Origin: Ferruginibacter sp.
GTDB taxonomy: Bacteria; Bacteroidota; Bacteroidia; Chitinophagales; Chitinophagaceae
Assembly: GCA_014379625.1 (NCBI GenBank)
Contig: JACMLJ010000010.1
Location: forward strand, 1-64,000
Reading direction: 5' to 3'
DNA: 64,000 nucleotides
The position numbers were made by a program, and so were the translations under genes. The notes under the pieces are model-generated. The model saw nothing but the letters and a program-made list of their open reading frames with translations, was not told where the DNA came from and searched no databases. Below are positions 1 to 11,800 of the stretch, piece after piece (the first letter of the stretch is position 1; each line of letters begins with the position of its first letter).

Positions 1-73
1 CCATATATCCGCCACGGGCTGTTTTGGTTATCACCGCATCCTGCATGGGAACGTTTTTTTCTTTCGTTTTCAT
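1..73 (-). CDS. Partial CDS cut by the left window edge, unknown function
   Basis: An ATG on the minus strand at 73-71 opens a frame of 24 codons that runs off the left end without a stop. The visible N-terminus is Met-Lys-Thr-Lys-Glu-Lys-Asn-Val-Pro-Met, then a stretch ending Thr-Ala-Arg-Gly-Gly-Tyr-Met. A second ATG at codon 10 could equally be the start. I do not recognise the family and the fragment is too short to assign one. It could also be a chance frame. Confidence 0.4.
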   Translation of the reverse strand, partial: MKTKEKNVPMQDAVITKTARGGYM

Positions 74-991
74 GCAATAAGCTGTTAACATGTTTGACAT
101 TTTGTAGAATTTATGGTTAGTAAATATGGGTGAAGTAGTAAACTTCAGGGTACAAGCTACTAAAAATTTTGGTTTTGGCAAAAAATACAGCGGAGAGCCG
201 AACCGGCGGAAATACATCAGGTAGCAGTGTAAACTGCTGAAACCATAAAACACTATACAGCTTTTAAATTAATGAACCTGAAGAATTCGACTTTCCCGGA
301 ACGGGGCACAGCTTTTCGAAATTGAACTAAGTGTTAACCGATCCTGTCTTTAAACGCTTTTGATAAAATAATAAGCTACCAGTTTTGTTATTCTTTCCGC
401 AATTCATACGACCAATTATGCATTCTACACCTAATTCCGTTGCGGCAAAAATCTAAATGGAATAAATTTGTTAAACCATCTGATAAATTAAATGTCCGGG
501 GGCAAGCATCTAAAATGGAACAAATTAACTCAATGAATGGAATAGAGCATGATTTGCGCAATATCAATATTTCACATGGATAGGTGATGGCAGGAATGCC
601 GGAATTATCGCAACTTTACTTGCATGATTTTTGTTAACCCAAATACCCTGTTGCATTAAAAATAACCGGTAATCAGCATACAACAAATAAGAACTTATAA
701 TATTTTAAAAATTACAATAATGGAAAAGAAATTACTTAGCTTCATGGACTATTTTTTTACCGTCCTGCTATACCTTTCAGGTGAAGATGCTTCAGAAAAA
801 GCGCCCATTAATCATATCTTATAAGCTATCACTGCAGGCAGTTTGATACGGCTGACTTTAACAGTTGCATCCATTCAATTGACTGGCGCAAAATTTTATA
901 TTCTTTAGAGCATGATGGTATTGGCAGTATCGGAAGGAGCAGATTCTAATGCGTTTCCTGGTTTGCTGTAAAGACATGCAAAGCAGGTGGG
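74..991. other. Gene-poor intergenic region
   Basis: About 0.9 kb between the truncated CDS and the gyrB terminator. I find no frame of convincing length or family. It is AT-rich with scattered stops on both strands. The only candidate coding element is a 34-codon frame at 720-824, listed separately. No tRNA-like or strong repeat structure is apparent. Confidence 0.5.
720..824 (+). CDS. Possible 34-residue small ORF
   Basis: An ATG-initiated frame of 34 codons ends in TAA. It begins Met-Glu-Lys-Lys-Leu-Leu and has a hydrophobic middle (Phe-Phe-Thr-Val-Leu-Leu-Tyr-Leu) with a charged tail, so it would be a small membrane-associated peptide if made. An AT-rich stretch precedes it but there is no clean TAnnTTTG box. 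Nothing else supports it; it may be chance. Confidence 0.15.
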   Translation: MEKKLLSFMDYFFTVLLYLSGEDASEKAPINHIL

Positions 992-992
992 C

Positions 993-1026
993 AAAAAAAT
1001 AGCTTCCGTTTTTATCCCGGAAGCTA
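993..1026 (-). terminator. Rho-independent terminator of gyrB
   Basis: Nine-base perfect arms (TAGCTTCCG 1000-1008 and CGGAAGCTA 1018-1026) are separated by 9 nt. Read on the minus strand the hairpin is followed by a run of T (complement of A at 993-999), directly downstream of the gyrB stop. Confidence 0.8.
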
Positions 1027-1067
1027 ACTTGTAATACATATTAAAAATGCATTCTAAAAAACAATAC

Positions 1068-3125
<2,058 letters not shown>

Positions 3126-3383
3126 CTAACAGAAGCTTATTTTAGGGATTAGCTGCTGTAAAGATTTCCACAGTATTTACCTGTCGCATATTAAAATATT
3201 GGTGCTGTTTAACCCCAAGGCCTACTATGATATGAACAGTCATAACGACCGGGAAAGTATAATTTAGTTTGTCACTACTGATTGTTATCGCTGCGGGTAG
3301 TTCACCTGTAATTACTGTTCGCACAGTGTTGAAGCGGCAGTTACAACCTCGAATCCACCCACCTTTACCGCGTGCATTTAAAG

Positions 3384-3472
3384 TTGTCGCAAGGGCTGCC
3401 AACCTTTAAAAGTCCATTTCAACCTATAAATCTCTTTTTGAAGGTTGGCAACCCTTTAATCCCCTGCGACAA
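3384..3472. repeat. Imperfect interrupted inverted repeat, possible small mobile or REP-like element
   Basis: Outer arms TTGTCGCA (3384-3391) and TGCGACAA (3465-3472) and inner arms GCCAACCTT (3398-3406) and AAGGTTGGC (3441-3449) are each perfect complements. AGGG and CCCT sit between the arms on either side. The central loop is about 34 nt. It lies in the gap between gyrB and the AraC-type gene, well upstream of that gene's promoter. Confidence 0.55.
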
Positions 3473-3496
3473 TTTGAATTGCACCCCTTATCATTG

Positions 3497-3530
3497 TTGA
3501 TTTTTATTTATCTTTTTTCTTGTATATTTG
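3497..3530 (+). promoter_or_regulatory. Promoter of the AraC-type regulator
   Basis: TATATTTG at 3523-3530 is a perfect TAnnTTTG -7 box, with TTG at 3497-3499 upstream. Transcription would begin near 3536, so the ATG at 3546 has a leader of about 10 nt. The TTG that would extend the gene to 3528 lies inside the box and cannot be the start. Confidence 0.7.
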
Positions 3531-3545
3531 CATCGAAGTATATCA

Positions 3546-4481
3546 ATGAATCAATCTGACAACATATTGGAAATTGCCCAAAAACAACCAGTCATGTATA
3601 ATGAGCTGGATGTTTTGCAGGATATTGACCGTTCGGTCCCCGGTTCTGTTCACTATTCTATCAAACGATATAAAAAACAGTTACAATGGAATATTGAAGA
3701 TACCGGTATGTTGGTTTATCACTATGAAAAGAATAATGAAAAGGCCAATTACCTTGAATTGAAATTCTGTGTGTCGGGTAATGTATACTGCCGTCAAAAG
3801 CAAACAGAATGTGATTATTGTAAATTCAACGCTTCTAAAACCTGCGTGGAAAAAGTTGAAAGTGTAGATGTGCTGAGCTTTAGTTTTAAACCATCTTACC
3901 TTACACAATTTGTGAAGGGCAAGAAAGAACTCAGTATATCGGACGAAGTATTGTCTTTTTCGCACATTACTTCTTTTTCCAAACTATTGCCCCTTTGTGG
4001 CAAAACAAGAAAGGCCATTGAAGCCCTGCTGAATCACACTTATACCGATACGCTGGAAAATATTTTCGTAAATGCGCAAACCCAGATCCTGTTATTGTAT
4101 AGCATGGATTGCATGATGGGAGATAAAGTAGAAACCTTTACCTGTAAATTTTTAGCCAATGCGGATGACCGCGAAAAAATTTCAAAAGCCAGGGAAGTAT
4201 TATTGCAACATATTGGCGAGCCATTGACCATTAAGGAACTTAGCCGCAAAGTAGCCATCAACGAATGTTACTTAAAAAAAGGTTTTAAGGAATTGTTTGG
4301 AACCACCATTTTTGATTTTTACCAGAGCCAGCGTATGGAACATGCAAAATACCTGTTATACGAAAAAGGCCTCAGCGTAACTGAGGTATCCCTCTTACTT
4401 GGCTACTCCTCTATATCCCATTTTAGTACTGCTTTTAAAAAGCATACCGGCATTAAGCCTTGTGAACTACTCCTTAGATAA
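3546..4481 (+). CDS. AraC-family (PchR-like) regulator of iron uptake
   Basis: A 311-residue transcription factor. The C-terminal 100 residues carry the two AraC helix-turn-helix motifs, LTIKELSRKVAINECYLKKG and LSVTEVSLLLGYSSISHFST, the latter followed by AFKKHTGIKP. The N-terminal part resembles siderophore-responsive PchR-type regulators. It contains a cysteine cluster, CX6CX2CX7C, roughly at residues 80-98, with one more Cys just before it, which may bind metal or sense redox state (inference). The ATG at 3546 was chosen because the upstream TTG lies in the promoter. The next two genes are a TonB-dependent siderophore receptor and a PepSY membrane protein, so it probably controls them in response to iron or a siderophore. 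Confidence 0.85.
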   Translation: MNQSDNILEIAQKQPVMYNELDVLQDIDRSVPGSVHYSIKRYKKQLQWNIEDTGMLVYHYEKNNEKANYLELKFCVSGNVYCRQKQTECDYCKFNASKTCVEKVESVDVLSFSFKPSYLTQFVKGKKELSISDEVLSFSHITSFSKLLPLCGKTRKAIEALLNHTYTDTLENIFVNAQTQILLLYSMDCMMGDKVETFTCKFLANADDREKISKAREVLLQHIGEPLTIKELSRKVAINECYLKKGFKELFGTTIFDFYQSQRMEHAKYLLYEKGLSVTEVSLLLGYSSISHFSTAFKKHTGIKPCELLLR

Positions 4482-4541
4482 TTTCTTGTTTCCGTTTTCC
4501 GTAAACCGTTTTCCCTGATGCGTAACCTATTTTTAAACAGG

Positions 4542-4584
4542 TTAAGTTTTCTTTGCATTCAATACAAATACAAAGAAAACTTAA
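4542..4584 (+). promoter_or_regulatory. Perfect 14-bp dyad in front of the siderophore receptor gene
   Basis: TTAAGTTTTCTTTG (4542-4555) and CAAAGAAAACTTAA (4571-4584) are perfect inverted repeats around a 15-nt spacer, ending 14 nt before the receptor ATG. The left arm ends in TTTCTTTG, a near match to the -7 box. The dyad could therefore be an operator over the promoter or a hairpin in the leader. It is a good candidate site for the adjacent AraC regulator or a Fur-type repressor. Confidence 0.6.
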
Positions 4585-4598
4585 AAGCTGTCTCCAAT

Positions 4599-6971
4599 AT
4601 GTGTAAAAGATCATTACTCACTGTTGTCATATTAATTATGGCATTTATAGCGAAAACCCAAAACACCATTTCCGGAAAAATTATTACCAAAGACGGATCT
4701 CCTGCCCCCAATGTAAATATTGAACTGAAAGAATTAAAAAAATTCAGCATCAGCGATGCAAATGGTCATTTTACCATCAGCAATATTGACAATGGAACCT
4801 ATAATATCATTGCATCATTTACAGGTCTTCATACACAACAACAACAGATCACCATTAAGCTAAATGAAAGCACTGCCTTAAGTTTTGTATTGGTAGAAAA
4901 TGCCAGCGAACTTGAAGAAGTGATCGTTAATTCAAAAAAAGGACTTAATAACCAGGTTATATCTGTTGGAAAAGTCGCCATAGACCCAATGGATCTTCCT
5001 CAAAGCATCACGGTAATCGGGCAGTCGGTTATAAGGGACCAGCAATCTCAGCGAATGAGTGATATTATTAAAAATGTAAACGGCGTTTACCTGGCAACTA
5101 CCCGGGCAAGTACCCAGGAAAGTTTTTCGGCCAGGGGCTACGGTTTCTCCGGCAGCAATATGTTTAAAAACGGATCAAGGGTAAACACGGGCACCATGCC
5201 CGAAGTAAGTTCGCTTGAAAAAGTAGAGGTATTAAAAGGAAGCGCTGCCATACTGTACGGGAATGTTGCCCCGGGCGGTATCATAAATATGGTAACCAAA
5301 CAGCCTAAGTTTTATTTTGGCGGAGAGTTATCGCTTAGGTCGGGTAGCTATGGGCTGATAAAGCCGACATTTGATGTATTTGGTCCCTTATCAAATAAAG
5401 TGGCTTTTCGTGTAAATGGCATATACGAAAAAGCGGATAGCTACAGGGATGTGGTGCAATCAGAACGCTTTTATATCAATCCTTCGATGCTTTTTAAACT
5501 GGATAAGCGTACCGAACTGCTTGTTCAGGGGGATTATCTCTATCATAACTTTACACCGGACTTTGGCATAGGTTCACTGGCAGACACCGCCATAGCGAAT
5601 GTGCCTATTTCGCGTTTTTTTGGTACTCCCTGGCAATATAACAAGGCTAAGCAATCAACCGCAACTGCTATCCTCAGGCATCAACTGAATAACAACTGGA
5701 GTATCAATGCCACTACTTCGTACCAGTTATATAAAAGGGATTATTATTCAATTGAAAGAATACAGGCTAAAGCCAATGGTGACTTCCGGCGCCCCTTGAA
5801 TAAAATTCAATCGCAGGAGGATTATCTTATAGGAAATATAGACCTTGTTGGTAAATTTAAAACAGGCAAGTTAGCGCATACCTTACTCACAGGCGTGGAT
5901 GCTGACAGGTATTACACTACCACGTATTCCTTTAATAACCCACTATTTTATGACACCATAAATATTCTTGATCCCAATAAATTTGTTCCACGTACGGATA
6001 TACCTGCCGCTTCAAAATTAACCCGGCTACAAACGCCCATAAACAGGATCGGCGTTTATGTGCAGGATTTAATCAGTCTTTCAGATAAATTTAAATTATT
6101 GGCAGGCGTACGCTGGTCGATGCAGGAAACATTAGCACCCACTACTACGTATTTTTTGAAAGACAGCGTGGGTAAAGGCATGGCAATATCAGTAGATGCA
6201 TTTTCTCCCCGTATCGGCTTGGTGTACAGGCCTTTGCCTACCATGTCTGCATTTGCCAGTTATTCAAATTCATTCTCCGTTAACAATGGCACTGATATTT
6301 ATAGCAATGCCTTAGCGCCCTCCATTATTGATCAGTATGAGATTGGCCTGAAGAACGATTTTTGTAAAGGGAAACTTTCAGTAAACCTTACTTTCTACAG
6401 GATCATCAATAACAATCTTGCTCAAACGGCGCCGGTTGATAAAAACGGTATAGCGAACAATAATACCGCATTTAAAGAGCTTGCAGGTGAAACAACAAGT
6501 GATGGTATCGAAATAGATGTCAATAGCCAGCCGGTAAAGGGTTTGAATATACTCGCAGGTTACAGCTATAACAATATGCGGTATACGGATACAAAAGAAT
6601 TGAAGGGAAATTATATTGAAGGAGAGCGGCTGGTAAATACGCCCGCGCATACCGCAAACACCAGTGCGTTTTATACTTTTCAGCGCGGTAATCTGAAAGG
6701 GGTGAAAATAGGGGTTTCGGGTTTTTATACCGGAAATCGTTGGGGAGGGTGGAACAATACCCGGGAACAGGCGCAAAATTATTCAAGGCTGATACCGGTT
6801 AAAGGCTTTACCACCGTAGATATTGCCGCCGGCTATAGTTTCAAAAAACTGTCCCTGATGGCGAAAGTTTCAAATATTTTTAATGTATACAACTACTATG
6901 TACATGAAAACTATAGTATCAACCCTATTGCTCCCCGGCAGTTTATCAGCACAATAAGTTACAAATTTTAA
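4599..6971 (+). CDS. TonB-dependent siderophore receptor
   Basis: Outer-membrane receptor that imports ferric siderophores using TonB energy. The product has 790 residues from the ATG at 4599, which gives a proper signal peptide (MCKRSLLTVVILIMAFIAKT). A longer frame from 4518 would put 27 odd residues in front. After the signal comes a carboxypeptidase-regulatory-like domain (about 23-105), then the plug (VAIDPMDLPQSITVIG, EKVEVLKGSAAILYGNVAPG) and a 22-strand-type barrel ending FISTISYKF with the terminal Phe. The plug and barrel resemble the FhuE/FoxA/FpvA class; the exact siderophore cannot be told. It sits between an AraC regulator and a PepSY protein, forming an iron-uptake block. Confidence 0.92.
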   Translation: MCKRSLLTVVILIMAFIAKTQNTISGKIITKDGSPAPNVNIELKELKKFSISDANGHFTISNIDNGTYNIIASFTGLHTQQQQITIKLNESTALSFVLVENASELEEVIVNSKKGLNNQVISVGKVAIDPMDLPQSITVIGQSVIRDQQSQRMSDIIKNVNGVYLATTRASTQESFSARGYGFSGSNMFKNGSRVNTGTMPEVSSLEKVEVLKGSAAILYGNVAPGGIINMVTKQPKFYFGGELSLRSGSYGLIKPTFDVFGPLSNKVAFRVNGIYEKADSYRDVVQSERFYINPSMLFKLDKRTELLVQGDYLYHNFTPDFGIGSLADTAIANVPISRFFGTPWQYNKAKQSTATAILRHQLNNNWSINATTSYQLYKRDYYSIERIQAKANGDFRRPLNKIQSQEDYLIGNIDLVGKFKTGKLAHTLLTGVDADRYYTTTYSFNNPLFYDTINILDPNKFVPRTDIPAASKLTRLQTPINRIGVYVQDLISLSDKFKLLAGVRWSMQETLAPTTTYFLKDSVGKGMAISVDAFSPRIGLVYRPLPTMSAFASYSNSFSVNNGTDIYSNALAPSIIDQYEIGLKNDFCKGKLSVNLTFYRIINNNLAQTAPVDKNGIANNNTAFKELAGETTSDGIEIDVNSQPVKGLNILAGYSYNNMRYTDTKELKGNYIEGERLVNTPAHTANTSAFYTFQRGNLKGVKIGVSGFYTGNRWGGWNNTREQAQNYSRLIPVKGFTTVDIAAGYSFKKLSLMAKVSNIFNVYNYYVHENYSINPIAPRQFISTISYKF

Positions 6972-7037
6972 TAAGTATAATTATTTTTGGTCGGCCACTA
7001 TTCTAGTTCATTACTTTAAAGTTAAAAAAATAAGTCA

Positions 7038-8213
7038 TTGAAAATCTTTTTCAGAAGGATTCATCTTTACCTCGCTTTTGCGGCGGGCCTGGTAATTATG
7101 ACTACCTGTTTTACGGGTGCGGTGTTGGTTTTTGAAGAAGATATCCAACATACATTCCATAAAGAAAGATACTTTGTGCCTCGCGGCGAAGTAGCCAGGC
7201 CTGTAGAAGATATGGTATCATCCCTGCTAAAAAAAGCCCCTGGTGTTACCATCAATGGAATAAAGATTTATTCAGATAGCAGCCGAAGTACCGAGATATT
7301 CTATACAATCCCAAAGGAAGAAACCGGTAAAAAAAAAGATAAGCCAGGCACAATAAGAGGGCAGGGTTTAAAAGTAAAACCTGGCCAAAATGAAAATATC
7401 CGCTTTACTGCCTATATCAACCCTTACACGGCAGATGTAATCGAATTGTTCAATTACCGTGATACTTTCTTTTACTCCATGATGGCGCTGCACCGTTGGC
7501 TGTTGGGTGGCGACACCGGGAAACTGATCGTTGGTACCTGCACTTTAATATTCCTGTTCATTCTTTTTACAGGCATTATTTTATGGTGGCCAAAAACCAG
7601 CAGTATTTTACGGCAACGCATTAAAATAAAATGGGATAGCGGGTGGAAAAGACTGAATCACGATCTCCACATAGTATTGGGTTTTTATTCTGCCATATTC
7701 CTGTTCATTTTTGCTTTTACCGGCCTGGCATGGTCCTTCTCCTGGTTCAATAACGGAATATATAAAATAACAGGTTCTTCAATGGAACAGCAAAAAACTC
7801 CTGTTAGCCCCCATCATTCCGGAAGCATTCTCCTAAGCTATGACGAGGTACTTGATTTTTTGAAAACAACGGTGACGGATGGTAAATTTTATATCATTTC
7901 GGCACCAAAAGATTCTTTGGCTCCTTACACTGTAAACGTACTACCGTACGGAGCACCGCACGAATCTGCCGGGGACGTTTATTTTATTGACCGGTATAAA
8001 CCCCTGGTCCTTCAATCCCGGAGATTTACCGATCGCAATCTGGGCCAAAAGGTGCGGTCTGTTTTTAAGCCCATACATACAGCAGCCATTTGGGGTACAC
8101 CTTCCAAAATAATCGGGCTAATCGTTTGTATCCTGGGAGTCATATTTCCATTAACAGGTTACCTGATGTGGTGGTTAAGATGGGGTAAATCCAAAAAGGC
8201 AGGATACCCGTAA
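7038..8213 (+). CDS. PepSY-associated membrane protein, probable ferric-siderophore reductase partner
   Basis: A 391-residue inner-membrane protein with four predicted helices: near residues 5-30, 150-185 (HRWLLGGDTGKLIVGT), 205-235 (LNHDLHIVLGFYSAIFLFIF) and 345-380. It has PepSY-type periplasmic segments between them. The paired histidines in helices 2 and 3 could bind heme, as proposed for iron-regulated PepSY proteins. The start is TTG at 7038; the product then begins MKIFFRRIHLYLAFAAG, exactly the usual N-terminus of the family. It follows the siderophore receptor by 66 nt and is probably cotranscribed, acting in release or reduction of iron in the periplasm (inference). Confidence 0.85.
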   Translation: MKIFFRRIHLYLAFAAGLVIMTTCFTGAVLVFEEDIQHTFHKERYFVPRGEVARPVEDMVSSLLKKAPGVTINGIKIYSDSSRSTEIFYTIPKEETGKKKDKPGTIRGQGLKVKPGQNENIRFTAYINPYTADVIELFNYRDTFFYSMMALHRWLLGGDTGKLIVGTCTLIFLFILFTGIILWWPKTSSILRQRIKIKWDSGWKRLNHDLHIVLGFYSAIFLFIFAFTGLAWSFSWFNNGIYKITGSSMEQQKTPVSPHHSGSILLSYDEVLDFLKTTVTDGKFYIISAPKDSLAPYTVNVLPYGAPHESAGDVYFIDRYKPLVLQSRRFTDRNLGQKVRSVFKPIHTAAIWGTPSKIIGLIVCILGVIFPLTGYLMWWLRWGKSKKAGYP

Positions 8214-8242
8214 TGATTCTATAAAATTATACTATAAGAATA

Positions 8243-8270
8243 AAGGCCTGTTGAAAATTCAACAGGCCTT
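8243..8270 (+). terminator. Strong hairpin after the iron-uptake genes
   Basis: AAGGCCTGTTGAA (8243-8255) and TTCAACAGGCCTT (8258-8270) are perfect 13-bp arms with a 2-nt centre, 30 nt after the PepSY gene stop. There is only a weak T-tract after it. Confidence 0.65.
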
Positions 8271-8831
8271 CTTGCTCGAAACAGATTCTAAGGATCTTGA
8301 GTTTTTCCAATTGTATTGGTCGTTCTTCAAGAAATGGAGGTGGTTTTAAAAAGGAATCGAATTGATTTTAATTTCGTTGTTCTTCTAATGGATTTGGATT
8401 TTAAAACGGAAAAAGATTATCCTAACTAATTATCACAATAAAAATGTAATGAAAAATAAGTGACGGGAGTAGGAATACCCCCGTCTTTACCCTAATAAAA
8501 CCCTAAACCAGCAAAGATTTGCACCACTTATCACTTACACGATACATATAATTTTAGATGATTTGCCTCAAACGTGTTACCAAAAAACAAGGTTAGTGAT
8601 ATGCCTTTTATTCGTAATAATGGAATTGAATTCAAGATTCTCCATAAAATGATTATTTAATTAAATATGGATTAAAGGAAATTTTCAAAGGGGTGAAGAA
8701 TCTTGTATTTTTAAAGAATAAAATTTGGGCCAATATTATGCCAAAGCGTGATAATGTGGAAAACTTGGAAAATAAAGTATCCGACAGCTTAACAGCATCA
8801 TTTTTAATGTGATAAAAGGCCTGTATTGTAT
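8271..8831. other. Intergenic region without a recognisable gene
   Basis: About 560 bp between the terminator and the ileS promoter. It is AT-rich, with stops in all frames and no frame of useful length or clear repeat. I see no RNA gene, although a structured leader cannot be excluded by eye. Confidence 0.5.
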
Positions 8832-8839
8832 TACCTTTG
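8832..8839 (+). promoter_or_regulatory. -7 box of the ileS promoter
   Basis: TACCTTTG matches TAnnTTTG exactly and would start transcription near 8845. That excludes the in-frame upstream start at 8809 and supports the ATG at 8872. Confidence 0.6.
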
Positions 8840-8871
8840 CAAACATTTTATATTACAGACGTGAAGATTTT

Positions 8872-11800
8872 ATGAGCGCTACCTACAAAGAATACCAGCA
8901 GCTGAATTTACCCGGCATCGGTAATGAAATATTGGAGCAATGGGAAAATACCCGCGCATTTGAAAAAAGTGTAACCGGGAGGGAGGGCCAAACCCCCTTT
9001 GTATTTTACGAGGGTCCACCCAGTGCCAATGGCATGCCTGGTATTCATCATGTAATTTCAAGGACATTAAAAGACCTGATTTGTCGTTATAAAACTATGC
9101 AGGGCTTCCAGGTAAAACGCAAAGGTGGTTGGGATACGCATGGTTTACCGGTGGAATTAGGGGTTGAAAAATTATTGGGGATCACAAAGGAAGATATAGG
9201 CAAAAAAATATCTGTAGAAGAATACAATGCCACCTGTCGTAAAGAAGTATTGAAATTTAAAGACAAATGGGATGATATTACAAAAAAAATGGGCTATTGG
9301 GTTGATTTAAACGACCCCTATATCACTTTTGAAAATAATTATGTAGAAACGCTTTGGTGGATCCTGGCCGAATTGTATAAAAAAGGATACTTATACGAAA
9401 GTGTAAGTATACAGCCCTATTCACCTGCTGCAGGAACTGGTCTTAGTTCACATGAATTAAACCAGCCCGGTACTTACAAGGATGTAAAAGATACAAGCGT
9501 GGTGGCAATGTTCCGCTTACCCAACCCCTCCAAAGCAGGGGTTTCGGAACTGCCTGTTATCGCTAAAATCTTTTCTGCAATAGCTGATTCTTCAATCTCT
9601 CATTTAGGAATTGAGGTGGCTGATGCTTTTTTTATGGCGTGGACCACCACACCCTGGACGCTTCCTTCCAACCTGGGCTTAACAGTTGGGCCAAATATTG
9701 ACTACGTACTCGTAAAAACATTTAACCCTTATACCCATGCACCTGTCAATGTAATTTTGGCAAAAAAGCTGCTGGGTAAATATTTTAAACCTGAATTAGA
9801 ATATGGAGATTTTGAAGAATACTTAAAAAAAATAGAAGAGCCCATATTAGCAGGCTCAAAAATCTCCTCTTCGGGCAGTACAGGAACCTTGCCATGGAAA
9901 ATTCTTGCCGACTTCAAAGGTAAAGAACTGGAAGGGGCGGGTTATGAACAACTGCTCCCTTCCGAAGCAAATACAATTGAAAAAATACGGGAAATAACAC
10001 CGGGAGCAGAACCATTTAAAATAATTACCGGTGATTTTGTTACCACCGAGGATGGTACCGGGATTGTGCATACTGCGCCGGCTTTTGGTGCGGATGATTA
10101 TAAAATGGGAACAAAAAACAACCTGGGCATATTAACATTGGTTGATAAACAAGGAAAATTTGTAGAAGGAACAGGTGAATTCAGCGGCCGTTATGTTAAG
10201 GATTATAAAGATGAAAAAGACTACACAGACGTAAACATCGACATCAGCGTAAAACTGAAAAAAGAGAACCGGGCCTTTAAGGTTGAAAAATACGAACATA
10301 GTTACCCGCATTGCTGGCGCACGGATAAGCCGGTAATCTATTATCCTTTAGACGCCTGGTTTATTAAAACCACCGCCGTAAAAGACAGGATGGTTGAGCT
10401 GAACAAAACCATCAACTGGAAACCGGCAGCTACCGGTACCGGTCGGTTTGGTAACTGGCTGGAGAATATGGTGGACTGGAACCTGAGCCGAAGCCGTTTT
10501 TGGGGAACCCCTCTACCCATCTGGCGTACAGAAGACGGATCAGAAGAAAAATGCATCGGCTCAATTAAAGAATTAAACAACGAAATAAAGAAAGCGGGTG
10601 AAGTGTTGGGAGAAGATGCCAATAAAAATTACCTGCATGAAAATAAGTTGGATCTTCACAAGCCTTACGTAGATAATATAATATTGGTTAGCACACTCGG
10701 GAAACCCATGAAAAGAGTGGCCGACCTGGTAGATGTTTGGTTTGATAGCGGGGCAATGCCCTATGCCCAATGGGGATTGCCAGACACTGGTTCTAATAAA
10801 TTTGGCCCTTTAAGCACGGAAAATTTCTGGCAGTACCATGCGGCTTCCGCTAATTCTCCCTTGGCAGGTACGGGTGCAATCGGAGCATTTCCAGCCGATT
10901 TCATTGCTGAAGGGGTTGACCAAACCAGGGGCTGGTTCTACACTTTACATGCTTTGGGTGTGTTATTGTTTGACAGCGTGGCGTACAAAACAGTGGTGAG
11001 CAATGGACTTGTATTGGATAAGAACGGCAATAAAATGAGCAAACGTGTTGGTAATGTGGTAGATCCTTTTGAAACCATTAATACCTTTGGAGCGGATGCT
11101 ACCCGATGGTACCTAATTACAAATGCATCCCCCTGGGATAGCTTAAAGTTTGATAATGAAGGGATTAAAGAAGTACAACGTAAATTTTTTGGTACATTGT
11201 ATAATACTTACCAATTTTTTGCCCTATATGCAAACGTAGATGGATTTGCTTTTAAAGAAGTTTATATACCGGTAAAAGAAAGACCCGAAATTGACCGATG
11301 GATATTATCATCGCTTAATTCATTAGTAAAATCCGTGACGCAAAATTTTGATGAATACGAACCAACACAGGCTGGCCGGGCCATCGAAGATTTTGTGGAT
11401 GCTCATTTAAGTAACTGGTACGTCAGGTTATGCCGCCGCCGGTTTTGGAAAGGAGAATATGAGCCGGATAAAATCTCGGCTTACCAAACCCTGTACGAAT
11501 GCCTTGAAAGCCTCTCCAGGTTAATGGCCCCCATTGCACCGTTTTTTGCAGACTGGTTATTTCTTAATTTGAACAAAGTTACCGGCCGTTTTACCAATGA
11601 ATCAGTACACCATACCGATTTTCCGGTAGCCGATGAGGTTATTATAGATGCAGATCTTGAAAAAAGAATGCAATTGGCGCAGGATGCCTCTTCTTTAATA
11701 CTTTCATTACGAAAAAAAGTAAATATCAAGGTTCGTCAACCGCTACAAAAAGTATTTATCCCGGCAATGGACGCGGAAATGGCCTCAAGGATAAAAATGG

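Noticed and set aside
3340..3362. Sequence resembling a tRNA T-loop (TCGAATCC)
   Set aside because: No matching acceptor, D or anticodon arms nearby on either strand.
3142..3402. 86-codon minus-strand frame between gyrB and the AraC gene
   Set aside because: It starts inside the inverted repeat, has no promoter or family match that I can see, and its composition looks like chance.
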